From assembly GCF_002732165.1 (NCBI RefSeq), contig NZ_MRZO01000003.1, positions 1 through 64,000 on the forward strand: a stretch of DNA of 64,000 nucleotides, written 5' to 3'. A program made the translations under genes and the position numbers. Origin of the DNA: Staphylococcus xylosus (GTDB lineage Bacteria; Bacillota; Bacilli; Staphylococcales; Staphylococcaceae). The notes beneath the pieces were generated by a model that was not told where the DNA came from, did not search any database, and saw only the letters and a list, made by a program, of their open reading frames with translations. Positions 1 through 8,915 of the stretch are shown here, piece by piece (position 1 is the first letter of the stretch; each line of letters opens with the position of its first letter).

Positions 1-1
1 A

Positions 2-2080
2 ATTGACTTAGTAGGTGGAGAAGAATTATTAATAGCTTCTATAGATAATAACGGCAATATTTCTGACTCTGTAAAAACAACAGTGGCAGATACAACAGCG
101 CCAGAAGCACCAACGGTGAATGAAGTAACAAGTGAATCTACAACGGTTAGCGGTACTGCAGAGCCAGGATCAGAAGTAATAGTCACATTCCCAGATGGTA
201 CAACAGCAACGGGCACAGCGGATGATCAAGGCAACTACACAGTAGACATTCCAACAACCGTTAACTTAGATGGTGGAGAGCCAATCAGAGTCGTAGCTGA
301 AGATAAAGATGGAAATGTATCATCAGAAACAACAACAACTGTAGTAGATACAACAGCCCCGGAAGTGCCAACAGTCGAAAAAGTAACAAGTGAAGATACA
401 CAAATAAAAGGTACTGCAGAGCCAGGATCAGAAGTAACAGTAACGTTCCCAGATGGCACAACAGCAACGGCTACTACGGATGATCAAGGCAACTACACAG
501 TAGACATTCCAACAACCGTGAACTTAGATGGTGGAGAGGCAATCAGAGTTGTAGCTGAAGATAAAGATGGAAATGTATCATCAGAAACAACGACAATTGT
601 AGTAGATACAACAGCACCAGAGGCACCAACGGTGAATGAAGTAACAAGTGAATCTACAACGGTTAACGGTACTGCAGAGCCAGGATCAGAAGTAACAGTA
701 ACGTTCCCAGATGGCACAACAGCAATAGGTACTGCGGATGACCAAGGCAACTACACAATAGATGTGCCAGCTGTAATTGACTTAGTAGGTGGAGAAGAAT
801 TATTAATAGCTTCTATAGATAATAACGGCAATATTTCTGACTCTGTAAAAACAACAGTGGCAGATACAACAGCACCAGAGGCACCAACGGTGAATGAAGT
901 AACAAGTGAATCTACAACGGTTAACGGTACTGCAGAGCCAGGATCAGAAGTAACAGTAATGTTCCCAGATGGTACAACAGCAACAGCTACTACGGATGAT
1001 CAAGGCAACTACACAATTGAAATTCCATCAAAAGTGGACTTGAATGGTGGAGAGCCAATCAGAGTTGTATCAGAAGATAAAGATGGAAATGTATCATTAG
1101 AAACAACAACAACTGTAGTAGATACAACAGCACCTGAAGCACCAACGGTGAATGAAGTAACAAGTGAAGATACGACAGTAAGTGGAACGGCAGAACCAGG
1201 CTCAACGGTAACAGTAACATTCCCAGATGGTACAACAGCAACAGGCACAGCAGATGACCAAGGCAACTACACAATTGAAATTCCGTCAACCGTGAACTTA
1301 GATGGTGGAGAGCCAATCAGAGTTGTATCAGAAGATAAAGATGGAAATGTATCATCAGAAACAACGACAACTGTAGTAGATACAACAGCACCAGAAGCAC
1401 CGACGGTGAATGAAGTAACAAGTGAAGATACGTCAGTAAGTGGAACGGCAGAACCAGGCTCAACGGTAACAGTAACGTTCCCAGATGGTACAACAGCAAC
1501 AGGCACAGCAGATGACCAAGGCAACTACACAATTGAAATTCCATCAAATGTACATTTAAATAATGGAGACACTGTCGTAGTGACTGCCACGGATAAAGAA
1601 GGTAATATTTCAGAACCTACAAATACAAATGTAATTGGCACAGGAGAAGAACCAGGCACAGGAGAAAATCCAGGTACAGGAGAAGAACCAGGCACAGGAG
1701 AAGAACCAGGCACAGGAGAAAATCCAGGCACAGGAGAAGAGCCAGGCACAGGAGAAAATCCAGGCACAGGAGAAGAGCCAGGCGCAGGAGAAGAGCCAGG
1801 CGCAGGAGAAGCTCCAAGCACAGGAGAAAATTCACCAAACGCTAGCCATAACAAAGATAATAGCAATCCTAATGAATCACAAGCGGAAGCTTCAAATAAC
1901 AGTTCTAACGTTGTAGAAAACAATAAATCAATAGATAACAAAACAAATAAACAATCAAAATTACCTGAAACAGGTGAGGAAGAAACACGCAATGCTACAT
2001 TATTTGGTTCATTGTTTGCAGGATTAGGTGCATTATTACTATTTGCTAAACGTCGTAGAAAAAAAGAAGATGAAAAATAG
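2..2080 (+). CDS. LPXTG-anchored surface protein with tandem Ig-like repeats (5' end outside window)
   Basis: This is the C-terminal 692 residues of a cell-wall-anchored adhesin. The frame is open at the window edge, so the start and signal peptide are missing. Six complete 86-residue repeats begin at nt 89, 347, 605, 863, 1121 and 1379. Each carries DTTAPEAPTV, GTAEPGS and FPDGTTA motifs typical of bacterial Ig-like (Big_6-type) domains, and part of another repeat lies upstream. A wall-spanning stretch of six-residue GTGEEP/GTGENP units follows at nt 1637-1831. The sorting signal comes last: LPETG at nt 1961-1975, a hydrophobic segment, and the basic tail KRRRKKEDEK. Sortase A anchoring to peptidoglycan is inferred from that signal. 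A role in adhesion or biofilm is likely from the architecture, but the ligand is unknown. A terminator follows directly, and no partner gene is visible. Confidence 0.93.
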   Translation: MDLVGGEELLIASIDNNGNISDSVKTTVADTTAPEAPTVNEVTSESTTVSGTAEPGSEVIVTFPDGTTATGTADDQGNYTVDIPTTVNLDGGEPIRVVAEDKDGNVSSETTTTVVDTTAPEVPTVEKVTSEDTQIKGTAEPGSEVTVTFPDGTTATATTDDQGNYTVDIPTTVNLDGGEAIRVVAEDKDGNVSSETTTIVVDTTAPEAPTVNEVTSESTTVNGTAEPGSEVTVTFPDGTTAIGTADDQGNYTIDVPAVIDLVGGEELLIASIDNNGNISDSVKTTVADTTAPEAPTVNEVTSESTTVNGTAEPGSEVTVMFPDGTTATATTDDQGNYTIEIPSKVDLNGGEPIRVVSEDKDGNVSLETTTTVVDTTAPEAPTVNEVTSEDTTVSGTAEPGSTVTVTFPDGTTATGTADDQGNYTIEIPSTVNLDGGEPIRVVSEDKDGNVSSETTTTVVDTTAPEAPTVNEVTSEDTSVSGTAEPGSTVTVTFPDGTTATGTADDQGNYTIEIPSNVHLNNGDTVVVTATDKEGNISEPTNTNVIGTGEEPGTGENPGTGEEPGTGEEPGTGENPGTGEEPGTGENPGTGEEPGAGEEPGAGEAPSTGENSPNASHNKDNSNPNESQAEASNNSSNVVENNKSIDNKTNKQSKLPETGEEETRNATLFGSLFAGLGALLLFAKRRRKKEDEK
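89..1636 (+). repeat. Six tandem 258-bp repeats encoding 86-aa Ig-like domains
   Basis: Units start at 89, 347, 605, 863, 1121 and 1379 with an exact 258-bp period. Bases 1 to about 98 are repeated almost exactly 774 bp later (3 x 258). This suggests expansion in three-unit blocks by unequal recombination. Confidence 0.93.
1637..1831 (+). repeat. 18-bp tandem repeats encoding GTGEEP/GTGENP/GAGEEP wall-spanning units
   Basis: About eleven degenerate copies of an 18-bp unit encode an acidic, Pro/Gly-rich linker before the LPETG signal. The number of copies is likely to vary between strains. Confidence 0.9.
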
Positions 2081-2122
2081 ACGTTTCAAATAAAGTATTA
2101 TAGAAAGTCATTACTTATAGGG

Positions 2123-2156
2123 GCTAGGACAAACTTATGTCCTAGCTTCTATTTTT
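2123..2156 (+). terminator. Rho-independent terminator after the LPXTG gene
   Basis: Inverted repeat GCTAGGAC / GTCCTAGC (2123-2130 with 2139-2146) followed by a T-rich run. The stem belongs to the GGCT-GGACA hairpin family that recurs elsewhere in the window. Confidence 0.8.
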
Positions 2157-2243
2157 ATATATTAAGAAAGTACCAAAAAAGACTAAACAAAAAGTTAACC
2201 CTTGTGGCAAAGCATTAAATACTTCTTCTTTTACAGTTAATAA

Positions 2244-2257
2244 TTTAAGCGCTTACA
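2244..2257. promoter_or_regulatory. Candidate catabolite-responsive element (cre) upstream of the aldehyde dehydrogenase gene
   Basis: Read on the minus strand the site is TGTAAGCGCTTAAA. It matches the CcpA consensus TGWAANCGNTNWCA at all positions but one. It lies about 45 bp before the start of the downstream gene, where CcpA binding would repress transcription. Confidence 0.55.
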
Positions 2258-2300
2258 CAAAAATTTGAAGGGTATATGACAATATAAAGGAGGTATTTAT

Positions 2301-3821
2301 ATGATTTATACAAATCCAAATGAAAGTAATGCAGAATATAAAGTGAAAGAGCAATATAGTAATTTTATTGATGGAAGTTGGACGGAGCCACAGGAAGGTG
2401 AATTTTTTGATAATATTTCGCCAATTACTGGTGAAAATTATACAAAAGTTCCTAGGTCTTCACAAAAAGATGTCGATTTAGCAGTAAAAGCTGCTAAAAA
2501 AGCACAAGTTGAGTGGGGGAAAAAGTCATTAGCCGAAAGATCACAACTTTTATTAGATATTGCGGATCGCGTAGAAGAGAATTTAGAATACTTAGCAGTT
2601 ATCGAAACTTTTGATAACGGTAAACCTGTTAGAGAAACACTTGCTGCAGACTTACCTTTAGTTGTAGATCATTTTAGATATTTTGCAGGCGTGATACGTG
2701 CCGAAGAGGGTGGTATTTCACAAATAGATAATGATACAGTTGCTTATCATTATAAAGAACCACTAGGAGTCATCGGACAAATTATTCCATGGAATTTCCC
2801 ATTACTTATGGCAACTTGGAAAATTGCCCCTGCTATAGTGACTGGAAATGCTGTAGTTCTTAAACCAGCAGAACAAACACCTGTGTCTATTTTACATTTT
2901 ATTGAAATAATTGAAGATATTTTACCAAAAGGATTAATAAATATCGTAAATGGGTTTGGTAATGAAACTGGTGAAGCACTTGCCACACATAAAGAGATTA
3001 ATAAAGTTGCTTTTACCGGTGAAACAACAACAGGTAAGATTATTATGAAGAATGCCAGTGACAATGTGATACCAGTAACTCTAGAATTAGGAGGCAAATC
3101 ACCGAATATATTTTATAAGGATATTATGGATGAAGACGATGAATTCTTAGATAAAGCAGTAGAAGGATTAGTTATGTTTGCCTTAAATCAAGGTGAAGTT
3201 TGTACATGTCCTTCTAGAGCATTGATTCATGAAGATATTTATGATGAATTTATAAAATTATGTATTGATAAAGTAAATAAAATAAAGCTAGGAAACCCGT
3301 TAGATGATACAACAATGGTAGGTGCACAGACCTCCAATGAACAACAAGAAAAAATTAAGAAATACTTAGATATAGGTAAAGACGAAGGTGCAGAAATACT
3401 TGTTGGTGGTAATGTGAGAAAAGAGAATGAGAATTTAAAAAATGGTTTTTATATTGAACCTACTATTTTTAAAGGTAATCAAAATATGCGTGTTTTCCAA
3501 GAAGAAATTTTTGGGCCAGTATTGTCGGTAGCAACCTTCAAAGATAACGATGAGGCATTAGCCATGGCAAATGATACAATTTATGGATTAGGCGCTGGTA
3601 TTTGGACAAGAAACCAGAATATAGCATATCGTGCTGGTAGAGGCATCCAAGCTGGAAGAGTATGGGTTAATAATTATCATTCTTATCCGGCGCATGCTGC
3701 TTTTGGTGGTTATAAAATGAGTGGTATTGGTAGAGAAAATCATTTAATGATGTTAGAACACTACCAACAAACTAAAAATTTATTAGTTAGTTATGATACG
3801 AAGCCAACAGGTTTATTTTAA
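2301..3821 (+). CDS. aldA: NAD(P)-dependent aldehyde dehydrogenase
   Basis: The 506-residue protein has full ALDH-family length and oxidises aldehydes to carboxylic acids in the cytoplasm. Visible motifs are the NAD-site [12 protein letters not shown], the general-base Glu262 in LELGGK, the nucleophile Cys301 in GEVCTC, and the EEIFGPVLS motif near the C terminus. The sequence resembles the acetaldehyde dehydrogenase (AldA/ExaC-like) branch, so acetaldehyde or another short aldehyde is the likely substrate; this is inferred. A strong AAAGGAGG ribosome binding site at 2286-2293 supports the start. A candidate cre upstream suggests CcpA control. The DUF779 partner often found with ExaC-type enzymes was not found. 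The next gene is an unrelated small orphan. Confidence 0.93.
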   Translation: MIYTNPNESNAEYKVKEQYSNFIDGSWTEPQEGEFFDNISPITGENYTKVPRSSQKDVDLAVKAAKKAQVEWGKKSLAERSQLLLDIADRVEENLEYLAVIETFDNGKPVRETLAADLPLVVDHFRYFAGVIRAEEGGISQIDNDTVAYHYKEPLGVIGQIIPWNFPLLMATWKIAPAIVTGNAVVLKPAEQTPVSILHFIEIIEDILPKGLINIVNGFGNETGEALATHKEINKVAFTGETTTGKIIMKNASDNVIPVTLELGGKSPNIFYKDIMDEDDEFLDKAVEGLVMFALNQGEVCTCPSRALIHEDIYDEFIKLCIDKVNKIKLGNPLDDTTMVGAQTSNEQQEKIKKYLDIGKDEGAEILVGGNVRKENENLKNGFYIEPTIFKGNQNMRVFQEEIFGPVLSVATFKDNDEALAMANDTIYGLGAGIWTRNQNIAYRAGRGIQAGRVWVNNYHSYPAHAAFGGYKMSGIGRENHLMMLEHYQQTKNLLVSYDTKPTGLF

Positions 3822-3918
3822 AAAATTGTTGTAAATTTAATTTATCTTGTTTATAAATTGCGCTAAATGTGTACAGTATAATAATAAATAATATAATGTT
3901 AGAATTGGGGAACTTATT

Positions 3919-4245
3919 ATGTTTATTATTATACAGTATAGTAGAGGCAATACATTATTCTATTTAAGAAATAAAAATAAAGAACCAATTAATTCTAGAG
4001 TAGTTCCTATTTCTGGAGAGAATTATAAGGCATTATTATTAGAGAGTATTGAGAAACTACTTGCTCAATCCAATTATCACTCAGACTCACTTCGCTTTAT
4101 ATTACTTGAGATGAATGAAATAGAAAATTTGCAAGTTAACGCCGTTTGTGAAGTGAGTAGATATCTTAAATTTAATCTTGATACAAGTGTTGTTGTTACC
4201 AATAGTATTGAAACATTTGATTATGATAAGTATTTGAATGTATAG
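3919..4245 (+). CDS. Small protein of unknown function, 108 aa
   Basis: I do not recognise this family. The protein is soluble and has no signal peptide, membrane segment or cysteine pair. It starts MFIIIQYSRG, and an internal SNYHSDSLRFILLEMNE stretch looks like a folded alpha/beta core. It has its own ribosome binding site (TTGGGGAA, about 3907-3913) and a TATAAT-like -10 at 3877-3882, so it may be transcribed separately from the aldehyde dehydrogenase gene 98 bp upstream. Codon use resembles the neighbouring genes. It lacks the metal-binding cysteines of DUF779, the usual partner of this type of dehydrogenase. Confidence 0.7.
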   Translation: MFIIIQYSRGNTLFYLRNKNKEPINSRVVPISGENYKALLLESIEKLLAQSNYHSDSLRFILLEMNEIENLQVNAVCEVSRYLKFNLDTSVVVTNSIETFDYDKYLNV

Positions 4246-4321
4246 TTTACATCTTTAAAAATAGATGCTCATTACAAAACGTAATTAGTTCATAATAAAA
4301 TAGAATATTCAATGAGATTAA

Positions 4322-4366
4322 AAAGGAAACACCAAAATTAAATCTACGATTTTGGTTGTTTCCTTA
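4322..4366 (-). terminator. Terminator between the 108-aa orphan and the DsbA-like gene
   Basis: A long stem AAGGAAACACCAAAAT (4323-4338) pairs with 4349-4365 with one bulged base. Read on the minus strand it ends in five T residues, so it serves the DsbA-like gene and may act in both directions. Confidence 0.8.
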
Positions 4367-4389
4367 ATTCTTATTTAAATTGAGTCAAC

Positions 4390-5331
4390 TTAATTTAAAA
4401 CGCTTTCGTAATAGTTTTCGCCTAATATATTTTGAGTAGTGTAGTTAGAATGATTTAAATATTGTTGCATGAATTCTGGCACATTTTCTTTTTGTAAATT
4501 ATACATTACTTCAATTTCCTTAGAAAATAACCTTGGATGAGAATTTAAATATAATGATAAATCTGGTAAAGGTTTTGGAACAATTTCACTAGATTTATTT
4601 AAATTTTTAAGTGTATCTACATATACGCTGAGTTCTCTTGCACCTACGATTTTAGTGCCACGATTATCATTGTTTAACAGTACTATAGTTGGAAAACCTT
4701 GAACCCCTAATTTATGAATTAAATCAAAATCTTCAAGAAGTAATTTTTTTCCTTTGTCACTGTTTGATAAAGCTAAAATATCTTCTACACGAACTGTTGC
4801 TTCATTTTTATAAAATTGTTGTAGTAGTGATTTAAGTATATGTTCATCAGAAATATTCTGGTTAAAAACAAATAATGATTCTCTTACTAACCTAATAAAT
4901 TTTATTGCAGCTGTAGGTGAGTCTAAATGTTGAATTGCTTTATAAATGCGTGATGCCGGATATGAGGATTGAACAGGATCTAGTTCCATAATTGTGCCAT
5001 CGATCGGCATACGTGAATACTGTCCTACTTCTTGCCAGTGTGGTGTAACATCTGCCGGTTTGAAAATGCCATTCGCTGGGTCTATAGGTCCGTCTCCCCA
5101 TTCTTCTAATAGTCCGCCCATGACCATTTGAAAATTAAATAAATGCCCATATTGTACTAATAGTTTATTTAAAGTTGGCTCAAATGCCCAACAATGAGAA
5201 CATATAGGATCCGTAACATAATACAAAGTCTGTTTAGCAGAGTTTGTATTTAAGTTAATTGTTTCTACTTTATTTGCATCACTAGGTTTACATACGCCTG
5301 AATAAATATCGCATACCATATTTTTCTCCAT
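4390..5331 (-). CDS. DsbA-family (FrnE/YjbH-like) thioredoxin-fold protein
   Basis: The 313-residue protein has a thioredoxin-type CSHC motif at residues 44-47 inside DPICSHCWAFEPTLNKL. It also has the GGLLEEW segment and a cis-Pro-like VQGFPTIVLL strand near residue 215, which together define the DsbA/FrnE-like superfamily. There is no signal peptide, so it should act in the cytoplasm as a thiol-disulfide oxidoreductase or as an adaptor of the YjbH/SpxH type. Staphylococcal YjbH lacks this CxxC pattern and is shorter, so this is a paralogue rather than YjbH itself. The start is set by GGAGG at 5339-5343. It diverges from a TetR gene across 140 bp, which may contain that regulator's operator. 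Confidence 0.85.
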   Translation of the reverse strand: MEKNMVCDIYSGVCKPSDANKVETINLNTNSAKQTLYYVTDPICSHCWAFEPTLNKLLVQYGHLFNFQMVMGGLLEEWGDGPIDPANGIFKPADVTPHWQEVGQYSRMPIDGTIMELDPVQSSYPASRIYKAIQHLDSPTAAIKFIRLVRESLFVFNQNISDEHILKSLLQQFYKNEATVRVEDILALSNSDKGKKLLLEDFDLIHKLGVQGFPTIVLLNNDNRGTKIVGARELSVYVDTLKNLNKSSEIVPKPLPDLSLYLNSHPRLFSKEIEVMYNLQKENVPEFMQQYLNHSNYTTQNILGENYYESVLN

Positions 5332-5354
5332 AATTTGACCTCCAAAGTTTAATT

Positions 5355-5371
5355 AAAACTAATATAGTTTT
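5355..5371. promoter_or_regulatory. Candidate TetR operator palindrome
   Basis: A perfect 7-bp inverted repeat with a 3-bp spacer (AAAACTA-ATA-TAGTTTT) lies 24 bp upstream of the DsbA-like start, in the gap shared with the divergent TetR gene. TetR proteins usually bind such palindromes in divergent promoters. The assignment is inferred. Confidence 0.45.
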
Positions 5372-5471
5372 ATAATAATCAGTAATATGATTTAAAAATA
5401 CCAACAACTTGTCAATAATGTCGGATATTCAACATCTATACTTCATTGTTGGAGGGAAATGAGGCTGTCGA

Positions 5472-6029
5472 ATGGTAGAATCAAAATCAGACTTACGCGT
5501 AATCAAAACTAGAAAATCTATCATGCAAGCTTTTATTAAATTGTCTGATGAAAAGGATTTTAAAAATATAACAGTAAAAGACATTACCAAAGAGGCACTT
5601 ATCAATAGAGCTACATTCTATTATCATTTTAGTGATATATATGATTTATTAGATAAAGCGCTCGCAGAAGAGTTATTAATTAATTTGAATTATGAGTATT
5701 TTGAGCAAAAGAAATTAAATGAAGCAACGCTTGCGTATATTTTTGAAATTGTAGCAGAATTTCAACTATCTTTAAGCCGAAGATGCCATAGAAGTTATCC
5801 TGAAACTATTGGTAATATTATTCAAGAACATATTGAACGTGTGTTGTTACGGTTATTGGCTGAGGAGAATTTTGAGGATGAAGCTACGCGTCAATTAGCA
5901 GCGAGCATGTTAAGTGCAAGTATTTATAGAGCTTCTGAAAAATGGTGTGAAAGTTTTAGTGATATTTCGGCCGAGTCTTATATTAAACGTGTCACACCTT
6001 ACATTATATCTGGTTTAGTAAGTCGATAG
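5472..6029 (+). CDS. TetR/AcrR-family transcriptional regulator
   Basis: The 185-residue protein has an N-terminal TetR helix-turn-helix at about residues 10-58. It includes the signature ITVKDITKEALINRATFYYHF, in which RATFYYHF is the recognition helix. The helical C-terminal domain would bind an effector, which is unknown. The gene precedes a DoxX-family membrane protein by 26 bp and diverges from the DsbA-like gene. Both neighbours are plausible targets, suggesting control of a redox or electrophile response. GAGG at 5461-5464 could serve as the ribosome binding site. Confidence 0.88.
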   Translation: MVESKSDLRVIKTRKSIMQAFIKLSDEKDFKNITVKDITKEALINRATFYYHFSDIYDLLDKALAEELLINLNYEYFEQKKLNEATLAYIFEIVAEFQLSLSRRCHRSYPETIGNIIQEHIERVLLRLLAEENFEDEATRQLAASMLSASIYRASEKWCESFSDISAESYIKRVTPYIISGLVSR

Positions 6030-6055
6030 AGCACGATTAAAGGAGGGATGGTTGT

Positions 6056-6403
6056 ATGGGAATTATTATCTTAATATTGCAAGTGATTCTAGGTTTATTC
6101 TTTATCATGACGGGAGTTAAAATCTTTTCTGGTGAGATGAAACAAGAATTTGCACGATTTGGGTACCCATCTATTTTTAATAAAATCACTGGAGCATTTG
6201 AGTTTATTGGAGCTATAGCAATGCTAATCGGTATTTTCTATAGCCCATTGGCACTATTTGCCAGTGCATTAATAGGTTTAACTATGTTGGCTGGTGCGCT
6301 GTCACATATTCTTTTAGGAAAAGATCCAGTTACAAAAGCAATGCCAGCGATTGTACTATTTTTATTAAATTTGATTATATTCATTTATTTTATAGCAGTT
6401 TAA
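6056..6403 (+). CDS. DoxX-like small membrane protein
   Basis: The 115-residue protein has four predicted transmembrane helices and follows the DoxX pattern: an N-terminal helix with GLFFIMTGVKIF, then GYPSIFNKITGAFEFIGAIAMLIG, then two further helices. DoxX-type proteins sit in the cytoplasmic membrane and are linked to redox stress or quinone-related functions. The exact reaction here is unknown. It lies 26 bp after the TetR gene with an AGGAGGG ribosome binding site at about 6041-6047, so the two probably form one autoregulated operon. Confidence 0.85.
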   Translation: MGIIILILQVILGLFFIMTGVKIFSGEMKQEFARFGYPSIFNKITGAFEFIGAIAMLIGIFYSPLALFASALIGLTMLAGALSHILLGKDPVTKAMPAIVLFLLNLIIFIYFIAV

Positions 6404-6423
6404 AAGCTATTTAATTTTCAAAG

Positions 6424-6447
6424 ATCGAGGTATATAGATGTCTCGAT
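6424..6447 (+). terminator. Weak hairpin after the DoxX gene
   Basis: Inverted repeat ATCGAG / CTCGAT (6424-6429 with 6442-6447) followed by TTGTTTGTT. The stem is short and the T tract poor, so termination may be partial. Confidence 0.4.
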
Positions 6448-6679
6448 TTGTTTGTTGCATGTATAAATCTTTTGCTTGAAAATATAATAATATATGGCAA
6501 GTATAAAGGGATTTAATATTAGAGCATTAATTTTTAAATTCTTTGATGTAATAACGAATAGGATGAAGCTTTACAAGATTTATATGAATCATTATCCTTT
6601 TGTGTAAGTTGACTTTTTGTGGTAATATCGTCATGGATAAAAATTCGAGATAATAATAGATAAGAAGGTTTAAATATAT

Positions 6680-7660
6680 ATGAAAGAAAATTTTTGGCGT
6701 GAATTACCACGTCCATTTTTTGTTTTAGCACCTATGGAAGATGTGACAGATGTTGTCTTTCGTCATGTTGTAAGTGAGGCTGGACGACCTGATGTATTTT
6801 TCACTGAATTTACGAATACAGAAAGTTTTTGCCATCCTGAGGGCATACACAGCGTACGTGGTCGCTTAACATTTACGGAAGATGAGCAGCCAATGGTCGC
6901 TCACATTTGGGGAGATAAACCTGAGCATTTTCGTGAAATGAGTATCGGTATGGCTGAGATGGGTTTTAAAGGTATCGATTTGAATATGGGGTGTCCAGTA
7001 GCAAATGTTGCAACTAAGGGTAAAGGTTCAGGCTTAATACAACGACCTGAAACTGCAGCTGAAATCATTCAAGCAGCAAAAGCAGGCGGCCTGCCAGTAA
7101 GTGTGAAAACAAGACTCGGTTATTCTGAAATAGATGAGTGGAGAGACTGGTTGAAACATGTATTTGAACAGGATATTGCTAACCTATCTATTCATCTTCG
7201 TACACGAAGAGAGATGAGCAAAGTAGATGCGCATTGGGAATTAATTGGAGAAATTAAAAAACTCCGTGATGAGATTGCACCTGATACATTGTTAACAATT
7301 AATGGAGATATCCCAGATAGAAAAACGGGACTTGAGCTTGCCGAAAAGTATGGAATTGATGGCGTAATGATTGGGCGCGGTATTTTCCATAACCCTTATG
7401 CATTTGAAAAAGAACCACGAGAACATACAAGTGAAGAACTTTTAGGATTATTAAGATTACACCTTGACCTGTTCGACAAATATTCAAAAAAGGAATCACG
7501 TTTATTTAAGCCTTTACGTAGATTCTTTAAAATTTACGTACGCGGTATTAGAGGTGCTAGTGAATTAAGACACCAGTTAATGAGCACAAATACAACTGAT
7601 GAGGCTCGTAAGTTACTTGATGAATTTGAAGCACAAATAGCATCGACAACAGAACAGTAA
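6680..7660 (+). CDS. dus: tRNA-dihydrouridine synthase (Dus family)
   Basis: The 326-residue FMN enzyme reduces uridines in the tRNA D-loop to dihydrouridine using NAD(P)H. The TIM-barrel start [19 protein letters not shown] matches the Dus signature. The catalytic Cys105 sits in [11 protein letters not shown] and is followed by the KGKGSGL loop. The FMN-phosphate segment is [18 protein letters not shown]. The C-terminal helical domain with [13 protein letters not shown] binds tRNA. Length and order are normal for the family. Which uridine positions it modifies cannot be read from the sequence. It stands alone between a hairpin and a terminator. Confidence 0.93.
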   Translation: MKENFWRELPRPFFVLAPMEDVTDVVFRHVVSEAGRPDVFFTEFTNTESFCHPEGIHSVRGRLTFTEDEQPMVAHIWGDKPEHFREMSIGMAEMGFKGIDLNMGCPVANVATKGKGSGLIQRPETAAEIIQAAKAGGLPVSVKTRLGYSEIDEWRDWLKHVFEQDIANLSIHLRTRREMSKVDAHWELIGEIKKLRDEIAPDTLLTINGDIPDRKTGLELAEKYGIDGVMIGRGIFHNPYAFEKEPREHTSEELLGLLRLHLDLFDKYSKKESRLFKPLRRFFKIYVRGIRGASELRHQLMSTNTTDEARKLLDEFEAQIASTTEQ

Positions 7661-7683
7661 AAGTTTGAATGTAAATAACAAAA

Positions 7684-7727
7684 TAGACTTGGAAATCTTA
7701 AAACATAGATTTCCAGGTCTATTTTTG
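7684..7727. terminator. Bidirectional terminator between dus and the MFS gene
   Basis: The stem TAGACTTGGAAATCT (7684-7698) pairs with AGATTTCCAGGTCTA, with one G-U pair, and is followed by TTTTTG. It overlaps the last codons of the convergent MFS gene. Confidence 0.85.
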
Positions 7728-8915
7728 TTTAATAGTAAGAGCAATGGTAAAGGCAATAATCATAAAAATTGTAATCATTAAAACTACGCCAGACCATTGA
7801 ATATAGTTGTAAAATACACCGGCCAAAGTGCCGCCAACAGATGACCCCATATAATAGAACAATAAGTATAGGCTAGAAGCTTGGGCTTTATGGTCTTCTG
7901 CACGACTGGTAACTACTGCGCTTGAGATTGCATGCCCACTAAAAAATGCATAGACGCTAAAGGCTAAGCCAATAATTTTAAAATATAGGGGTGACAATAA
8001 AGTAATGTTTATACCGACAATTAGTAATAAAACGCTAAATTTTAACGCGTTTAAAGTACCTAATTTAGTACGTAATTTTGCATTTAAAATCGAGGAAATC
8101 ATGCCTATTAAAAATAGTAAATAAACAAAGCTAATGATACTATCATGCAAATTGTACGGCTTATTGGCTAATTCAAAACCAATATAATTAAATGCGGCTA
8201 TGTTACAACCAAGTAATAAAAAGCCTATCATAAAGGGTTTGAGTAATCGGATGTTTGTTAAATGATTATAATAACTAATTAGTAATGTTTTTACAGAAAA
8301 AGGCTGTTTTTCAAAATGTTTAGACTTAGGTATTAAAACTATGAACATTATAGTGGCGATGACGCTAATTGTTGCGATAGATAAAAGTCCGATTTGATAC
8401 CCATAAATACTTGAAATAAATCCTGTGAATATACGGCCAAAAGCTCCTCCAAAGGCATTCCCACTTATATAAATACCCATGGCTTCAGGCAAGTTATGTG
8501 GTGAAATTTCTTCACCAATATAAGCCATAGCTATAGAGGGTAATCCTGCTAAACATACACCTTGTATCAATCTTATAATGAGGAAGGTATTAAAGTCTGT
8601 CACAAAGGGTTGAACTAATGCTAAGAGCGTAACAGATGTAACTGAAAAAATCATGATAGATTTACGCCCTAAAACTTCGGATAGTGCACCAAAAAATAAC
8701 ATAGCAATAGCTAAGGTAATAGTTGCTGCTGATAACGCTAAACTCGCAGTAGTTTCACTAATATTAAAGGATTTTGTAAAATGTGGAATCAATGGTTGAA
8801 CACTATATAAGATTGAAAAGATAGTAAAACCAGAAATAAAGAGTGCAACAATAATCTTAATATAATCTTTTGAACCTTTTGCTACATAGTTGTTGTTTAA
8901 ATTATTCAATGTCAT
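7719..8915 (-). CDS. MFS transporter (YnfM/YybF-like, 12 TM)
   Basis: The 398-residue integral membrane protein has about twelve hydrophobic helices and the MFS motif-A loop GALSEVLGRKSIMIF between helices 2 and 3. Helix 4 contains RLIQGVCLAGLPSIAMAYIGEE, typical of the YnfM/AraJ-like drug:proton antiporter branch. The substrate is unknown; efflux of a toxic compound is the usual role of relatives. It is monocistronic, convergent with dus, and shares the terminator there. The 5' side faces a long AT-rich gap before lytM. Confidence 0.88.
   Translation of the reverse strand: MTLNNLNNNYVAKGSKDYIKIIVALFISGFTIFSILYSVQPLIPHFTKSFNISETTASLALSAATITLAIAMLFFGALSEVLGRKSIMIFSVTSVTLLALVQPFVTDFNTFLIIRLIQGVCLAGLPSIAMAYIGEEISPHNLPEAMGIYISGNAFGGAFGRIFTGFISSIYGYQIGLLSIATISVIATIMFIVLIPKSKHFEKQPFSVKTLLISYYNHLTNIRLLKPFMIGFLLLGCNIAAFNYIGFELANKPYNLHDSIISFVYLLFLIGMISSILNAKLRTKLGTLNALKFSVLLLIVGINITLLSPLYFKIIGLAFSVYAFFSGHAISSAVVTSRAEDHKAQASSLYLLFYYMGSSVGGTLAGVFYNYIQWSGVVLMITIFMIIAFTIALTIKQK

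Noticed and set aside
1635..1916. Open frame within the wall-spanning repeat region
   Set aside because: It is a shadow of the 18-bp repeats in another frame; the peptide is a simple repeat with no ribosome binding site.
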